This document shows, piece by piece, positions 27,545-37,900 of a stretch of DNA of 64,000 nt (the stretch's first letter is position 1; every line of letters begins with the position of its first letter). Position numbers and translations under genes: made by a program. A model generated the notes under the pieces. That model was given only the letters and a program-made list of their open reading frames with translations. It did no database searches and was not told the origin of the DNA. The stretch comes from Bradyrhizobium sp. 1(2017) (lineage in GTDB: Bacteria; Pseudomonadota; Alphaproteobacteria; Rhizobiales; Xanthobacteraceae): positions 6,158,001 to 6,222,000 of the forward strand of contig NZ_CP050022.2 in assembly GCF_011602485.2 (NCBI RefSeq), read 5' to 3'.

Positions 27545-28477
27545 TCAACCGCGCGGCGCACCCCACGCGGCTGTGGTTCGCGCGCTGACGGAGTCAGGCC
27601 GCGGCAATCGCTCCACCCAATCCGCAATCGCCTCACCAATTTCGCGGGGAGAGTCTTCCTGAAGGAAGTGCTTGCCCTTTACACGTACTTCCTCCTGGTT
27701 TCGCCAGCTTCTGCAGTATTCCCGGATCGAACCGGTGATGATGGCGCCAGGGTCTCCATCAATGAACAGCTTCGGCACTTCGTTGATCGCCATCCAGTCG
27801 CCATAGGCTTTCACAGCCTCTGCGGTATCGTGTGGCTTGCCGTCAATGGGAAGTTCTCGAGGAAATGTCAGCGTAGGACGCCGGTCCTCTCCTGGACGAA
27901 GATAGGGACGACGATAGGTCGCCCACTCCGCATCGGATAGACGCCGCAGTATTCTCTCGGAGAACGACTTCTCGACAAACAGATTGTCGCGAAGAACGAG
28001 CGTCTCGCCTTCCGGCGACCGTAGGCGCTCGAACATATCCCGAACGGACTGATCCATCTCGTTCCAATTGCGGGTGCGTACAATGGTCTCGAAGTAAACG
28101 ATTCCACGGACTGACTCCGGGTGACGACTGGCCCAGTCCATAGCCAGGGCACCGCCCCAGTCTTGCCCGACAAGGACGACCTCCTCCGTTGCCCCAATTC
28201 CTTTGAGGAAGCCTTCAACAAACCGGCGATGCTGCAAAAAGCCATAGCGCATTGGATCGTCGCCCTCGAGCTTTTCCGAGTCGCCCATACCGATCAGGTC
28301 CGGTGCGATGCAGCGGCCCTGGGAAGCAACGATCGGCATGATATTGCGCCAGATGTACGAAGAAGCGGGATTGCCGTGCAGGAAGACAATTGGCCGACCT
28401 TCGCCGAGCTCAACATACGCCATCCGCTTCCCGTCGACCTCACAGGTGCGCTTGGGCAGTTCATCGGCATTCAACAT
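27545..28477 (-). CDS. dhaA: Haloalkane dehalogenase
   Basis: 310 aa alpha/beta hydrolase that hydrolyses the carbon-halogen bond of haloalkanes to an alcohol and halide. The HLD-II set is complete: Asn36 in HGNPASSYIW and Trp107 (halide-stabilising), nucleophile Asp106 in GQDWGG, acid Glu130 in VYFE (24 residues later, as in LinB/DhaA), and a C-terminal His in GKHFLQED. Cytoplasmic. Middle of a MarR-controlled minus-strand set with MFS (upstream) and tautomerase (downstream). The last about 20 residues are an extra tail. Confidence 0.92.
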   Translation of the reverse strand: MLNADELPKRTCEVDGKRMAYVELGEGRPIVFLHGNPASSYIWRNIMPIVASQGRCIAPDLIGMGDSEKLEGDDPMRYGFLQHRRFVEGFLKGIGATEEVVLVGQDWGGALAMDWASRHPESVRGIVYFETIVRTRNWNEMDQSVRDMFERLRSPEGETLVLRDNLFVEKSFSERILRRLSDAEWATYRRPYLRPGEDRRPTLTFPRELPIDGKPHDTAEAVKAYGDWMAINEVPKLFIDGDPGAIITGSIREYCRSWRNQEEVRVKGKHFLQEDSPREIGEAIADWVERLPRPDSVSARTTAAWGAPRG

Positions 28478-28591
28478 GGCATATCATCCTTGTCATCGTG
28501 GTCGGGCAATCCTTCCTCCAGCTGGCTCAGCGCGAAGGCGACACGGTCCTTATACGGCCGCCAGTGTAAGGGCGGAGGCCAGCGCCCGCTG

Positions 28592-29899
28592 TCAGGCCGC
28601 CGACTTGATCGCGGCTGCAAGCCTCGGTTCGCCATCGGATTTGCGATCACGGATTAGCAGGCAGGCGAAACCCGCGACGATGCACAGCAGGCCGGAGAGA
28701 GCAAATGCCGGCGCATAGGTGCCCTCCAGTGTGCGCGTGACGCCGGCGCCATAAGCCGCGATTGCAGCGCCGATCTGGTGCGCAACGAACATCCAGCCAA
28801 AAACTAACGGCCCCGAGGACAGTCCGAATTTGCTCGTCGTAAGTCGGATCGTCGGCGGCAGGGTGGCGAACCAATCAAGGCCGTAGAACGCGGCGAACAA
28901 CGAGACGGTCCACAGGTCGACCCCCAGTGCGATCGGCAGAAAGAGCAGGGATAATCCCCGACCGGTGTAGTAAATGCAAAGCAGAGCCCGATTGTCGTAT
29001 TTGTCGGACAACCATCCCGATCCGACCGTACCGAAAAGGTCGAACAGTCCGATGAGGGCGATCATGCTTGCCGCCGTTACCTCGGCGATGCCGTGATCTC
29101 CACAGGCCGCAATGAGATGCGTGCCGATGAGGCCCGACGTGCTGAGACCACAAATGAAAAATCCGAAACACAACAGCCAAAAGTCTTTCGAGCGCGCGGC
29201 ATCCCGCAGAGCCCTGAAGGACATGACGACCGGATTCACTGTTGGCGTCACAGGACCTGCGACTTTGGTGCCCGCAGGCGCACCATACGGCGTCAGACCG
29301 ATATCGGAGGGACGATTTCGCATGAACGCCGCGATCACGGGGATGAGACAGACGAGGACACACCCGACCACCACGACAAGCGTCCGCCAGCCATACTCAT
29401 CGCTGATCTTCGCGAAAACCGGCAAGAACAGGAGCTGCCCGGACGCCGAACTCGCAGTCATTAGGCCAAGGACAAGGCCACGACGTTGCACAAACCAGGA
29501 GTTTGCGACGGTAGCGCCGAGGACTAGCGCTGTCATTCCGGTCCCACCGCCAACGACGACGCCCCAAAGCAAGGTCAGTTGCCACGACTGGCTCACTAGC
29601 GCCGTCAGGCTGACGCCAGCAGCCGTTGTCGCGACCGCGACGAGCATGATGTTACGTAGGCCGAAGCGAAGCATAAGAGCCGCGGCAAACGGCGCCATAA
29701 GCCCGAAGACCGCTAGTCGCAGCGAGAGCGCCGTTGAGATGGTCGCAGTGGACCAATTAAAGTCCTTCTGAAGGGCAACCAAAAGCAAGCCCGGCGTCGA
29801 CATGGCGCCGGCCGTCACAAGCAACGTCAAGAACGTAACGCCAACAACCACCCACGCATAGTGGAAAGGCCTAGCCTCTTTTACTTTGATCGCTTCCAA
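28592..29899 (-). CDS. MFS transporter of the MarR-linked operon
   Basis: 435 aa from a TTG at 29899, chosen for AGGAGA five bases upstream; the longer frame to 30079 adds a basic leader. Twelve hydrophobic segments, starting FHYAWVVVGVTFLTLLVTAG. The VFGLMAPFAAALMLRFGLRN segment and the mid-loop before SFRALRDAARSKDFWLLCFG fit the monocarboxylate/oxalate-formate type MFS subgroup. It may import a substrate for, or export a product of, the dehalogenase and tautomerase encoded downstream. A 30-bp palindrome lies 175 bp upstream. Confidence 0.85.
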   Translation of the reverse strand: MEAIKVKEARPFHYAWVVVGVTFLTLLVTAGAMSTPGLLLVALQKDFNWSTATISTALSLRLAVFGLMAPFAAALMLRFGLRNIMLVAVATTAAGVSLTALVSQSWQLTLLWGVVVGGGTGMTALVLGATVANSWFVQRRGLVLGLMTASSASGQLLFLPVFAKISDEYGWRTLVVVVGCVLVCLIPVIAAFMRNRPSDIGLTPYGAPAGTKVAGPVTPTVNPVVMSFRALRDAARSKDFWLLCFGFFICGLSTSGLIGTHLIAACGDHGIAEVTAASMIALIGLFDLFGTVGSGWLSDKYDNRALLCIYYTGRGLSLLFLPIALGVDLWTVSLFAAFYGLDWFATLPPTIRLTTSKFGLSSGPLVFGWMFVAHQIGAAIAAYGAGVTRTLEGTYAPAFALSGLLCIVAGFACLLIRDRKSDGEPRLAAAIKSAA

Positions 29900-30074
29900 T
29901 TTGGTCTCCTGTTGGATGACTTCGTGGGCACGACGGCGGCTAACTCGCACCAGCCAGCGAACTCGCGCGAACCATTGCGATCCGCACGCTTGCTCGGCCG
30001 TAGCTTCACTGCGAGAACGTGATCTACGCGCTCCGCTTCCAATTTGCAGGAGAATAATAGCTCCAATTGGTCGA

Positions 30075-30104
30075 GTCAATTATCAGCATATGCTGATAAT
30101 TGAC
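30075..30104. promoter_or_regulatory. Perfect 30-bp palindrome, candidate MarR operator
   Basis: Half-site GTCAATTATCAGCAT followed by its exact reverse complement. It lies between the divergent MFS operon and the MarR gene. Its centre AGCATATGCT recurs at 30279-30288. Confidence 0.8.
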
Positions 30105-30272
30105 CCAGCCCCCGTCGCGCGGTTTTCCGCGTTGGATACGTCGACTTCAGCACTCCGACGCGATGCCAACGAATGCGGTCACGCTCGTTTGATCTAACCG
30201 GTGAAGTGCCAAAGCGTGGAGAGTTGCGAGTGGCGAAGCCGGATCGCGCTTCGACCGACCCGGACTTGAGAA

Positions 30273-30292
30273 ATCATCAGCATATGCTTATA
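30273..30292. promoter_or_regulatory. Second, imperfect MarR operator
   Basis: ATCAGCATATGCTTAT surrounds the same 10-bp core AGCATATGCT as the 30-bp palindrome. It lies about 36-55 bp upstream of the MarR start, which suggests autorepression. Confidence 0.65.
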
Positions 30293-30327
30293 CTTAACGC
30301 AGCAAAGACCAGGATTATCGCGAACTG

Positions 30328-30813
30328 ATGGAGGCTGCCGTGGCGGCGCAATCGAACTCTCAAGTCGGATATCGATGCCACTGCACGGCGCTGCGCAAGG
30401 CATCCAGGCGCGTTTCGCAGCTGTATGACGCGGCTCTCGCGCCCTGCGGCCTGAAGGCTACCCAACGTGCGATTCTGACTCAGATCGCACGGTCTGAACC
30501 GGCGGCAATCGGCCTTCTCGCCGAAGCGCTCGTCATGGATTCGGGCGGGCTGGCGCATACTCTCAAGCCGCTGATTCGTGATGGGCTGGTCACGATGAAG
30601 GTAAATCCGGACGACCGACGTAATCGTTTAGTGTCTTTAACGGCCGTTGGGAGAGCGCGCGTCAAGCAATCTGACCGTTTATGGGGAGAGGCGCAGCGAG
30701 CCTTCGAGAAAAGCTTTGGAGCTGCGCGATCAAGGGCGCTTCGCGATGCGATCGACCTTTTGATCTCGGATCAATTTACGAGCAATTTCGAGTCGGCCGC
30801 AGCGGCCGATTAG
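30328..30813 (+). CDS. MarR family transcriptional regulator
   Basis: 161 aa winged-helix protein: LKATQRAILTQIARSEPAAI, GLLAEALVMDSGGLAHTLKP, LIRDGLVTMKVNPDDRRNRL (wing with the conserved DxRxR) and VSLTAVGRARV. Two cysteines near the start (YRCHC) and one in APCGLK could sense oxidants or electrophiles. Divergent from the MFS/dehalogenase/tautomerase set, with two palindromic sites between, so most likely its repressor, relieved by a pathway compound. Confidence 0.92.
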   Translation: MEAAVAAQSNSQVGYRCHCTALRKASRRVSQLYDAALAPCGLKATQRAILTQIARSEPAAIGLLAEALVMDSGGLAHTLKPLIRDGLVTMKVNPDDRRNRLVSLTAVGRARVKQSDRLWGEAQRAFEKSFGAARSRALRDAIDLLISDQFTSNFESAAAAD

Positions 30814-31145
30814 CTAATGGTGGTTTGACTCGCACATCATTGAGCTAGACCCAGAATTGGCGGGACGCCCGAAGGCGATCGGGCTAATAGTCAGTTATCC
30901 GGACCAAATGACAAGACATCAATCTGAAGGGCACCCCGAACGGGCCCGCTCAGTGCCGTAGGCGGGTCAAAAGCGGCATTTGCGGCTGAGCTGAGCGACG
31001 TGTGGTCTCTCCCAGCGATCTGACGTGGTGATCTCAAATCCGGTCTTTGGTTTTGACAAAGGCGCGAAATATTCAACAACTGATAATTTCCGCCTCGCCC
31101 TGTGGATGGTCAAGTCCCAGTACAGACGTCATGCCGGCGGCGACA
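30814..31145. other. Intergenic, no gene seen
   Basis: 332 bp between the convergent MarR and F420-type reductase genes. One 62-aa minus frame (30891-31079) lacks features. Confidence 0.4.
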
Positions 31146-31745
31146 TCAGTCGATCTTGACCAATTTTTGGTTCGGCAGCGGCCCCCCGGGGAATTGAGTG
31201 AGTTTACCGCCGACTGCGAGCGATCCGAGATCAATGCCAAAGAACCCGAGCCGGTCGATGAGCGCCGCTACTTCAGCCTTTGCGGTGGCGTCATCACCGG
31301 AGTAAAACTGCACGAGGCGTCCGCCGTTCGTCTTCGGATCGTTAGTCAGGACTTCTGCGCGGTGGAGGTTGAATGCCTTGACGACCCGCGCTCCGGGCAC
31401 GAGATCGGCAAGAACTTGACTGGAGAGGCGTCCCTTAAGATCGAAGGGCCTGAATTGTGGCGGTTCAGTCGCGTGGTTGGCGTCAATGACAATACGGCCA
31501 TTCCAGTCTGGAAGCCCCGCCAGCGCCGCCGGCAGTTTTGTCCAATTGACCGCAACCAATACAATGTCGGCCAGCGCCGCTTCCTCACGGCGTCCGGCCT
31601 TGATTGAGGGGGCGAGTTCGCGGCCAGGCGCTTCGAGCGAATTTGGGCCGCGACTGTTCGAAATAGTCGCTTCAATACCGGCGCGCGCAAGCGCCCGCGC
31701 GAAGGCTGTGCCGACCGCGCCTGCTCCGATGATGCCGATGGTCAT
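31146..31745 (-). CDS. NADPH-dependent F420 reductase-like oxidoreductase
   Basis: 199 aa Rossmann protein: MTIGIIGAGAVGTAFARALA, the NADP-binding SNSRGPNSL loop, DIVLVAVNWTKLPAALAGLP, VIDANHAT, VVKAFNLHRAEVL. This is the F420-dependent NADP reductase/DinB-adjacent family of NADP-binding oxidoreductases. Many bacterial members do not use F420, and this genome type is not known for F420, so a different electron acceptor is likely. Single gene upstream of the HAD gene on the same strand (258 bp apart). Confidence 0.85.
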   Translation of the reverse strand: MTIGIIGAGAVGTAFARALARAGIEATISNSRGPNSLEAPGRELAPSIKAGRREEAALADIVLVAVNWTKLPAALAGLPDWNGRIVIDANHATEPPQFRPFDLKGRLSSQVLADLVPGARVVKAFNLHRAEVLTNDPKTNGGRLVQFYSGDDATAKAEVAALIDRLGFFGIDLGSLAVGGKLTQFPGGPLPNQKLVKID

Positions 31746-32002
31746 GTAATCTTCCTTTCAGGAGCGTCCCGGTAACCGCTTCAACGGCGCCCTGCAGGTC
31801 GACTAAGAGTCCGAAGTCACCACCGGCAAGGCCGCGGAATCTGTTCGCAAGAGACATTGGACCAGCCTCTCGCTAAAGGCTTTGGTCAATCCAGCTCATT
31901 GCTTTGGACCTAGTTCGTAGAGGTCAAATTAGGCTGCGCCGATCGTCATCAATAATCTGCGCAAGTAAGCGACCGCCTTGCGCCAGTGCTCGTTAGCAGG
32001 CT

Positions 32003-32854
32003 TCAGCTGAGATCAATCTTTTTGGACAGATCTATCAAGTCGTCTGCAACGACATCGATGTACGATTCCGGAGATCGGTCCACTTTCATTTCTGGTCCGG
32101 TTTCGAGAGGCCTGGGTATGTACGCCGTTTTGAATCCGGCTGCTTTCGCGGCTTTCAGATCGAATTTGTGAGCCGCGACCATCATGATCTCACCCGGCGG
32201 AAATCCGAGGTAGGTCGAAGCGGCCTGATAGACGTCGGGAGACGGCTTGTACGAATGAATTAGCTCGCCAGTAAGTACTGCATCGAACGATAGCCCACCA
32301 CGCTTAGCAAGCGCGATTACCCCGGCCATGCCCGCATTGGAGAGAGCCGCTACCGTAACTTTACGCTTGAGTCGGCGGACGCCTTCCGCACTGTCGTGCC
32401 ACGGGACCATCTGGGCCCAGACGGACATCAGCTCAACGCGATCAGCTTCATCGAGTTGGTTAGTCAGTCCGCGAGTGGACAAAACAGTTTCGAGCGACTC
32501 GCGAAAAATCTGACCCGGCGGAATCCATTTGCGCTTGCCGGCAATGACTGTTTGGATAATCGAAACTGCGCCCGCATTCCACTCTCCAAGAAAGCCCGAC
32601 CAATTCAAATGTAACGCCTTGCGATTATTCAAGGTGGTACTAATGCGTGTGAAAGGCTGATAGTAGTCGAACAATGTTCCCTGCACATCAAAGGTCATCG
32701 CCTTGATGCCGCTCGGGCTTGGCGGTGCAGCTGTCGCTGCTTGTGCAGCTCCTATCCGAATGGAGATCGGCAACGCTGCTGTGGCTGCGGTGAAACCCAG
32801 GATGCTCCGCCGGCTGATGGAATCAACTTCGGGATCGTCATGCTCTGCATTCAT
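32003..32854 (-). CDS. Exported haloacid dehalogenase-type HAD hydrolase
   Basis: 283 aa. A twin-arginine signal (SRRSILGFTAATAALPISI then AQAA) would send a folded protein to the periplasm. The body is of the type II haloacid dehalogenase class: FDVQGTLFD (nucleophile Asp; usual form FDAYGTLFD), VAALSNAGM (motif II Ser/Asn), GELIHSYKPSPDVYQAA (motif III Lys), VAAHKFDLKAAKAAGFKTAY with IPRP. The normal MVASHxWD is here MVAAHKFD. It removes halide from short 2-haloacids or acts as a phosphatase. Tat export is unusual for this family. Confidence 0.85.
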   Translation of the reverse strand: MNAEHDDPEVDSISRRSILGFTAATAALPISIRIGAAQAATAAPPSPSGIKAMTFDVQGTLFDYYQPFTRISTTLNNRKALHLNWSGFLGEWNAGAVSIIQTVIAGKRKWIPPGQIFRESLETVLSTRGLTNQLDEADRVELMSVWAQMVPWHDSAEGVRRLKRKVTVAALSNAGMAGVIALAKRGGLSFDAVLTGELIHSYKPSPDVYQAASTYLGFPPGEIMMVAAHKFDLKAAKAAGFKTAYIPRPLETGPEMKVDRSPESYIDVVADDLIDLSKKIDLS

Positions 32855-32904
32855 TTTTTGCTCTTCTGTAAGGGCGAGAATATCGCGGTCCTCTCAAATA
32901 CGCG

Positions 32905-33645
32905 TCAGCGCAGCCTAGCGGGATGGTCGACCCTGTTGGCGATTTCCACGATGCGCCTGGCCAGCTCGTCAGGAGCCGAAGACGGCAGCACATGATCGGA
33001 CGCGATGGTGTAAACGGGGTCGCAAGGCAACCGCGCCTGCATCGACCGCTGGAGAGTCAGGGGCATTACCTGGTCCTCAGTCGCTTCGATGTAGGCTCGG
33101 GGCACGGAGCCGAAACGCTCGTCGCTAACCGAGATCGGAGTCGCGATTGCTGCAAGAGGCTCGAGGCATTGCTTTGCCCGCGCAACCTCGATCCAGTGCG
33201 CCGGCGTCTTGCTGTAGATCTTCTCCAGGGCTTCAGGAAGAACGGCGGTCATACCAGTCGCCGTGTCGACACTGAAGATCGGCGCTGCGCCGGGGTGCGC
33301 GCTCTGGATTGTTCCGCCGAGGGACGCCCCATCTGGAAGCAGAAACGCCGCCGCGTAAACCAGATACCCGACCCGCTCCGGCACTCGCTCGGCGACTTCA
33401 CTAATAACCAGTCCGCCGCGGCTCTGGGCAACAAGTACAACCGGTCTCGTTGCTTTACGCACTCGTGCAGCGATCTGGTCTGCCCAGGCGGCGATCGGCC
33501 TAGACGGAAATCGGGTCCCTCCAGGATCGGCACCCAGCAGCGTGGGGGCCTCGGCGCTATGGCCAGCCGCAGCCAGGATTGGGATGACCCGGTCCCACAT
33601 CCAGCCGCCGCTCCACGACCCGTGAATCATGATTATGTGCGCCAT
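32905..33645 (-). CDS. Alpha/beta hydrolase, esterase-like
   Basis: 246 aa from ATG 33645, preceded by GAGAGG; the longer frame to 33747 adds a non-conserved leader. MAHIIMIHGSWSGGWMWDRV is the oxyanion strand of the salicylate/methyl-ketone esterase-like group. Nucleophile Ser in VAQSRGGLVI, acid near IEATEDQVMP, His in IASDHVLPSSAPDELA. No signal peptide. It shares strand with the HAD and RND genes but sits between them without overlap. Substrate unknown; small esters are typical. Confidence 0.85.
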   Translation of the reverse strand: MAHIIMIHGSWSGGWMWDRVIPILAAAGHSAEAPTLLGADPGGTRFPSRPIAAWADQIAARVRKATRPVVLVAQSRGGLVISEVAERVPERVGYLVYAAAFLLPDGASLGGTIQSAHPGAAPIFSVDTATGMTAVLPEALEKIYSKTPAHWIEVARAKQCLEPLAAIATPISVSDERFGSVPRAYIEATEDQVMPLTLQRSMQARLPCDPVYTIASDHVLPSSAPDELARRIVEIANRVDHPARLR

Positions 33646-33764
33646 TCTTCGCCTCTCGTTCTGGGATTGGAAATTGCCGATCTCGTCGAGATTGCCGACA
33701 GACTCCTGCCGTACGTTCTCTGGTTGAACTGATTTTCCCGTGTCCACTGCCTTGCCTGCGAGAA

Positions 33765-34967
33765 CTACGATCCCGTATGAAAACCACCCGCGGCGGCGAC
33801 GCGGACCTGATCACCGCTCGCGATGGCGAAGGAAGGATTGAGTATCACCAAATCGGACGGCTCGACGCCGGTAAGAACCTCGATCGTGTCACCGAAGTCC
33901 CGGCCAAGCGTAATCGGCTTCAGAACGACCCTTCCGCTTCGACTTACCTCGGCGACTTGAACACCCTCGGCTCGAAATAAGAGGGCATTGACGGGCAGTC
34001 GAAGCCCTTGTCCGACCGGGGGCAGCTGAAAATGCACCTGAACGAAGCTTCCCGGAAAAAGCTCGCCCGAACTGTTGTCGATATCCAGTTCGACCTGAAG
34101 CGTGCGCGCCTGGAGATCGATGGCCGAAGAGGTTCGCGTGACCGTCGCTGGATACGATTCTCCGGGTCTATCCGGAAATTGCAGGTTGGCGCTGGTTCCG
34201 GTCCGAATGTTGCTAGCATAACTTTGCGGAACGTCGACATAGGCACGAAGCCTATCGATTGCCGCGATGTGAAAGAGCGCGGCCCCCTGGTTGCCGCCGG
34301 CGTTGATCAAGGCGCCGACATCCGTGTTGCGTGCGGTGATTACCCCGGCGAACGGTGCAATCACTTGCTCGAAGCTTTGAAGCTGGCGGAGGCGATTTAC
34401 GTTGGCTTCGTTCGCCGTGACCTGGGCAGCACTTGCCAACGCTGTGGCTTCGCGATCGTCGCCAGCTTGGCGGGAGACTGCAAGCGTCCCTACCAACTGC
34501 GCGTAGCGATCGGATGTCCGTCGTGCGATATCGGCATTAGCCTGCGCAGTCTTAAGATCGGCCTCCGCCTGAAGAAGCTGCTGGTCGAGCTCAGGCGAGT
34601 CGATTACCGCCAGAAGCTCGCCGGCTTTGACGTGAGCGCCGATGTCCGTCTTCCAAAGACGAATATAACCGCTGGTGCGGGCATATACGGACGTTTCGAT
34701 TTCACCCTTCACTTGCCCGGGCAGGACCACTTCCTCAAGAGCAGGTCCAGACTTAGGATGGGTCGCGATCACAGTTGTGATGGCGCTGGCTGCGCTCTGC
34801 CGCTCCATGGCCGCCTCACTGGCTCTGCGGGTCTCGAGCCCCCGCAGGACAAGCGCCGCGACGCCTGCGACCCTGAGGAAGTTGACCAATAGAGTACGGG
34901 CGCGAGTGCGGCCGGCAGTCACGGATACGGTTTGGGAGTGCATTTGGGTCATGGCAAGCTCGGTCAT
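33765..34967 (-). CDS. RND efflux periplasmic adaptor (membrane fusion protein)
   Basis: 400 aa. N-terminal anchor (LLVNFLRVAGVAALVL), barrel-sandwich/lipoyl halves (VYARTSGYIRLWKTDIGAHV, KAGELLAVIDSPELDQQLLQ and FAGVITARNTDVGALI), a coiled-coil hairpin between (AEADLKTAQANADIARRTSD), then beta-barrel (LQARTLQVELDIDN, LFPGSFVQVHFQLP) and membrane-proximal domains. It bridges the inner-membrane pump to an outer-membrane channel; no TolC-type channel gene is visible nearby. Its ATG overlaps the stop of the pump gene (ATGA), implying translational coupling. Confidence 0.92.
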   Translation of the reverse strand: MTELAMTQMHSQTVSVTAGRTRARTLLVNFLRVAGVAALVLRGLETRRASEAAMERQSAASAITTVIATHPKSGPALEEVVLPGQVKGEIETSVYARTSGYIRLWKTDIGAHVKAGELLAVIDSPELDQQLLQAEADLKTAQANADIARRTSDRYAQLVGTLAVSRQAGDDREATALASAAQVTANEANVNRLRQLQSFEQVIAPFAGVITARNTDVGALINAGGNQGAALFHIAAIDRLRAYVDVPQSYASNIRTGTSANLQFPDRPGESYPATVTRTSSAIDLQARTLQVELDIDNSSGELFPGSFVQVHFQLPPVGQGLRLPVNALLFRAEGVQVAEVSRSGRVVLKPITLGRDFGDTIEVLTGVEPSDLVILNPSFAIASGDQVRVAAAGGFHTGS

Positions 34968-37900
34968 CCGGCAGGTGTGTTGAGAGGGGTCGCCGTGCCA
35001 TCGAAGGACGCCGGCGGATCGCGGGGGCGTCGCTCGCCGTGCAGGAGAGCGAAGACTGCGGGCACGAAAGTCAAGGTAGCGATCGTCGCGACGATCAAGC
35101 CGCCGATCACGGCGCGTCCGAGCGGCGCGTTCTGCTCGCCGCCCTCGCCCAATCCGAGCGCCATCGGCAGCATGCCGATAGTCATCGCGAGTGCCGTCAT
35201 TAGCACTGGGCGGAAGCGGCCGAATCCAGCCGCGACAGCGGCAACGGCCGGATCGTCTCCCTGGCTCAGGCGGTCGCGCGCCAAACTCACGACGAGAATG
35301 CTGTTGGCCGTCGCGACACCAACACTCATGATGGCGCCGGTCAAAGCTGGAACGCTGAGATTGGTCCCGGTCAGAAACAGCATCCAGGCTATGCCCGCCA
35401 TGGTTGCTGGCAGTGCCGTGACGATGATGAACGGGTCCAGCATGGACTGGAAATTCACAACCATCAGCAGATAGACCAGCAGCATGGCGAAGCCGAGTCC
35501 GTAGAGGAGTCCGGCATAGGATGCGGTCATGATGACAACCTGGCCGCGCAGGGTGATCGTAACGCCCTTGGGCAGCCCGGCCTTGGTCATCTCGCCGATC
35601 GCCTCGCGGACGTCGTTTGCGACGCTGCCAAAGTCCCGGTCGGCGTTGGTAGCGTAGATGTCCATCGCAGGCTGGGCGTTGTAGCGGGTATCGACCGAGG
35701 GGAGGACGTCGCGCTTGATCGTGCTGATGCCACCAAGTATTTGGCCGCGCGATCCGGGGCTCCCCGTGATGAGCGTGTTGCGGAGCGAATCCAGCGTCTG
35801 GAGGTCGGTCTGGGGTGCTTGGCTGACGATGGGATAGGATACGCCGCTCTTGGGATCCAGCCAGAATGTGGGTGCTGTCTGGAAGCTTCCGGCCAACGCG
35901 ATCAACATCGTGTTCGCGACATCCTTCTGCGTCAGTCCGACGTCGCTTGCGCGGCTGCGATCGACCGCAACGGTGAACGTGGGAGCGTCGAGGTCCTGCT
36001 GGATCCGCGCGTCGGCGATCCCTGGGATCTTGCGAATTCTCTGGAGAAGGCGTTGGGCGACCACCGCATTGCTCGCCATGTCACGCCCAACGATCTGCAC
36101 ATCGATCGGTGCGGGCGATCCAAAATTCAAAATCTGGCTTACGATATCGGCGGGCAGAAAGGCGAATGTCACACCCGGGAAGTCCTGCGCTAGACTTGCG
36201 CGCAGGCGTCGCACGTAGTCGGCCGTTGGATGATGTCTTGCCGCAAGGCTCACCAGGATATCGGCATCTGCCGACCCCGTCGGAGCGGAGTTGCTGTACG
36301 ACAGGTTCACGCCGGAGACAGGAAGGCCGATGTTGTCGACGACGCCGCTGAGCTCGGTGGAGGGAATGGTGCGTCGTAACTCGCTTTCGACCTCATCGAC
36401 GATGCGCGCGGTTTCTTCCACGCGGGTTCCGGCATGAGCACGCACATGTATTTTGATCTGGCCGCCGTCGACCGAGGGAAAGAAATCGGACCCCAGTGTG
36501 AAAACCAGTAGCACCGACGCTAGAGCTCCACCGAAGAAGATCGGGATGAACAGGCGTCGCCGGGCAACACATCGGACAGAACACGACGATAACTCTCGCG
36601 CATGGCTTCGAACCTGCGCTCGAAGCCAGCCTGGAGTCGCGCCAAAGCGCTCAATCGGCCCGTCTCCACTCCCGGCACGTGCGGCTTCAACATCAAATTG
36701 GCGAGTGTTGGCACCAGCGTTCGCGACAGAATGTAGGATGCCAGCATTGCGAAGACGATGGCCTCCGCCATGGGCACAAACAAATAGCGCGCCACACCGG
36801 ATAGGAAGAACATCGGCATGAAGACGATGCAGATGCAAAGGGTCGCGACGAAGGCAGGCGCGGCGATCTCGGCCGATCCATTGAGTACGGAATCCTGAAC
36901 CGGCTCGCCTCGCTCGAGGTGCGCATTGATGTTCTCGATGGCGACCGTCGCGTCATCTACCAGGATGCCCACCGCGAGCGCCAATCCGCCCAGGGTCATG
37001 AGGTTGACGGACTGGCCCAACAGCGAAAGGGCGATGATCGAAACCAACACGGAAAGCGGGATCGAGACCGCGATAATCAGTGTACTGCGCCAGGACCCGA
37101 GAAACAGGAGAATCATGGTCGCGGTAAGCGCCGCCGCAACGAAGCCTTCGCGGATCACCCCCGATATGGCCGCACTCACGAAGATCGATTGATCGCCAAC
37201 GGCATCGATTTTCAGTCCTTCGGGGCCGGCGTTTTGGATAGTTGGAAGCTTGGCCTTGACATCATGCACGATCTGCAAAGTCGAGGAGCTGCCGGTCTTC
37301 TGGACCGTCATCAGTACAGCATGTTCGCCGTTCAATCGCACCACATTGGTCTGCGGTGGCGAGCCGTCGCGCACGTGAGCCACATCGCGGACATAAATGG
37401 TCGAGCCGTTGACTTGCTTGACGGGCAAATTGTTGAGATCATCGATGGTAACTGCCGCGCCATTCAAGCCAATCACGTATTCATAGGCGCCGACCTTCTG
37501 CGTTCCCGCAGGAATGATAAGGTTTTGGCTGATGATCGCGTTTTGCACATCCTGGGCGGACAGCCCGAACGCCTGAAGCTGCTTCGGATACAGGTCGACC
37601 TGAACTTGGCGCTGCTTGCCGCCATAGGGATAAGGCAACGACAAACCGGGCACGCCGGAGAGTTGACTGCGAACGTAGATGTTTCCGGTATCGTAAAGAG
37701 CCTGCCCGGTCATGGTCTTGCTAGACAGGGCGAGCTGGAGAACCGGGACGCTGGCCGCGTTGTAAGTCAATATCTGCGGCGGAGTCGTGCCAGGTGGGAA
37801 GAATTTCGAATAAAACGTGACGCCGGCGACCAATTGGCTTGTCGCCAGAGGGACATTGGCTCCGGGTTGAAAGTAGATCTTGCTGACGCCGACGCCGTTG

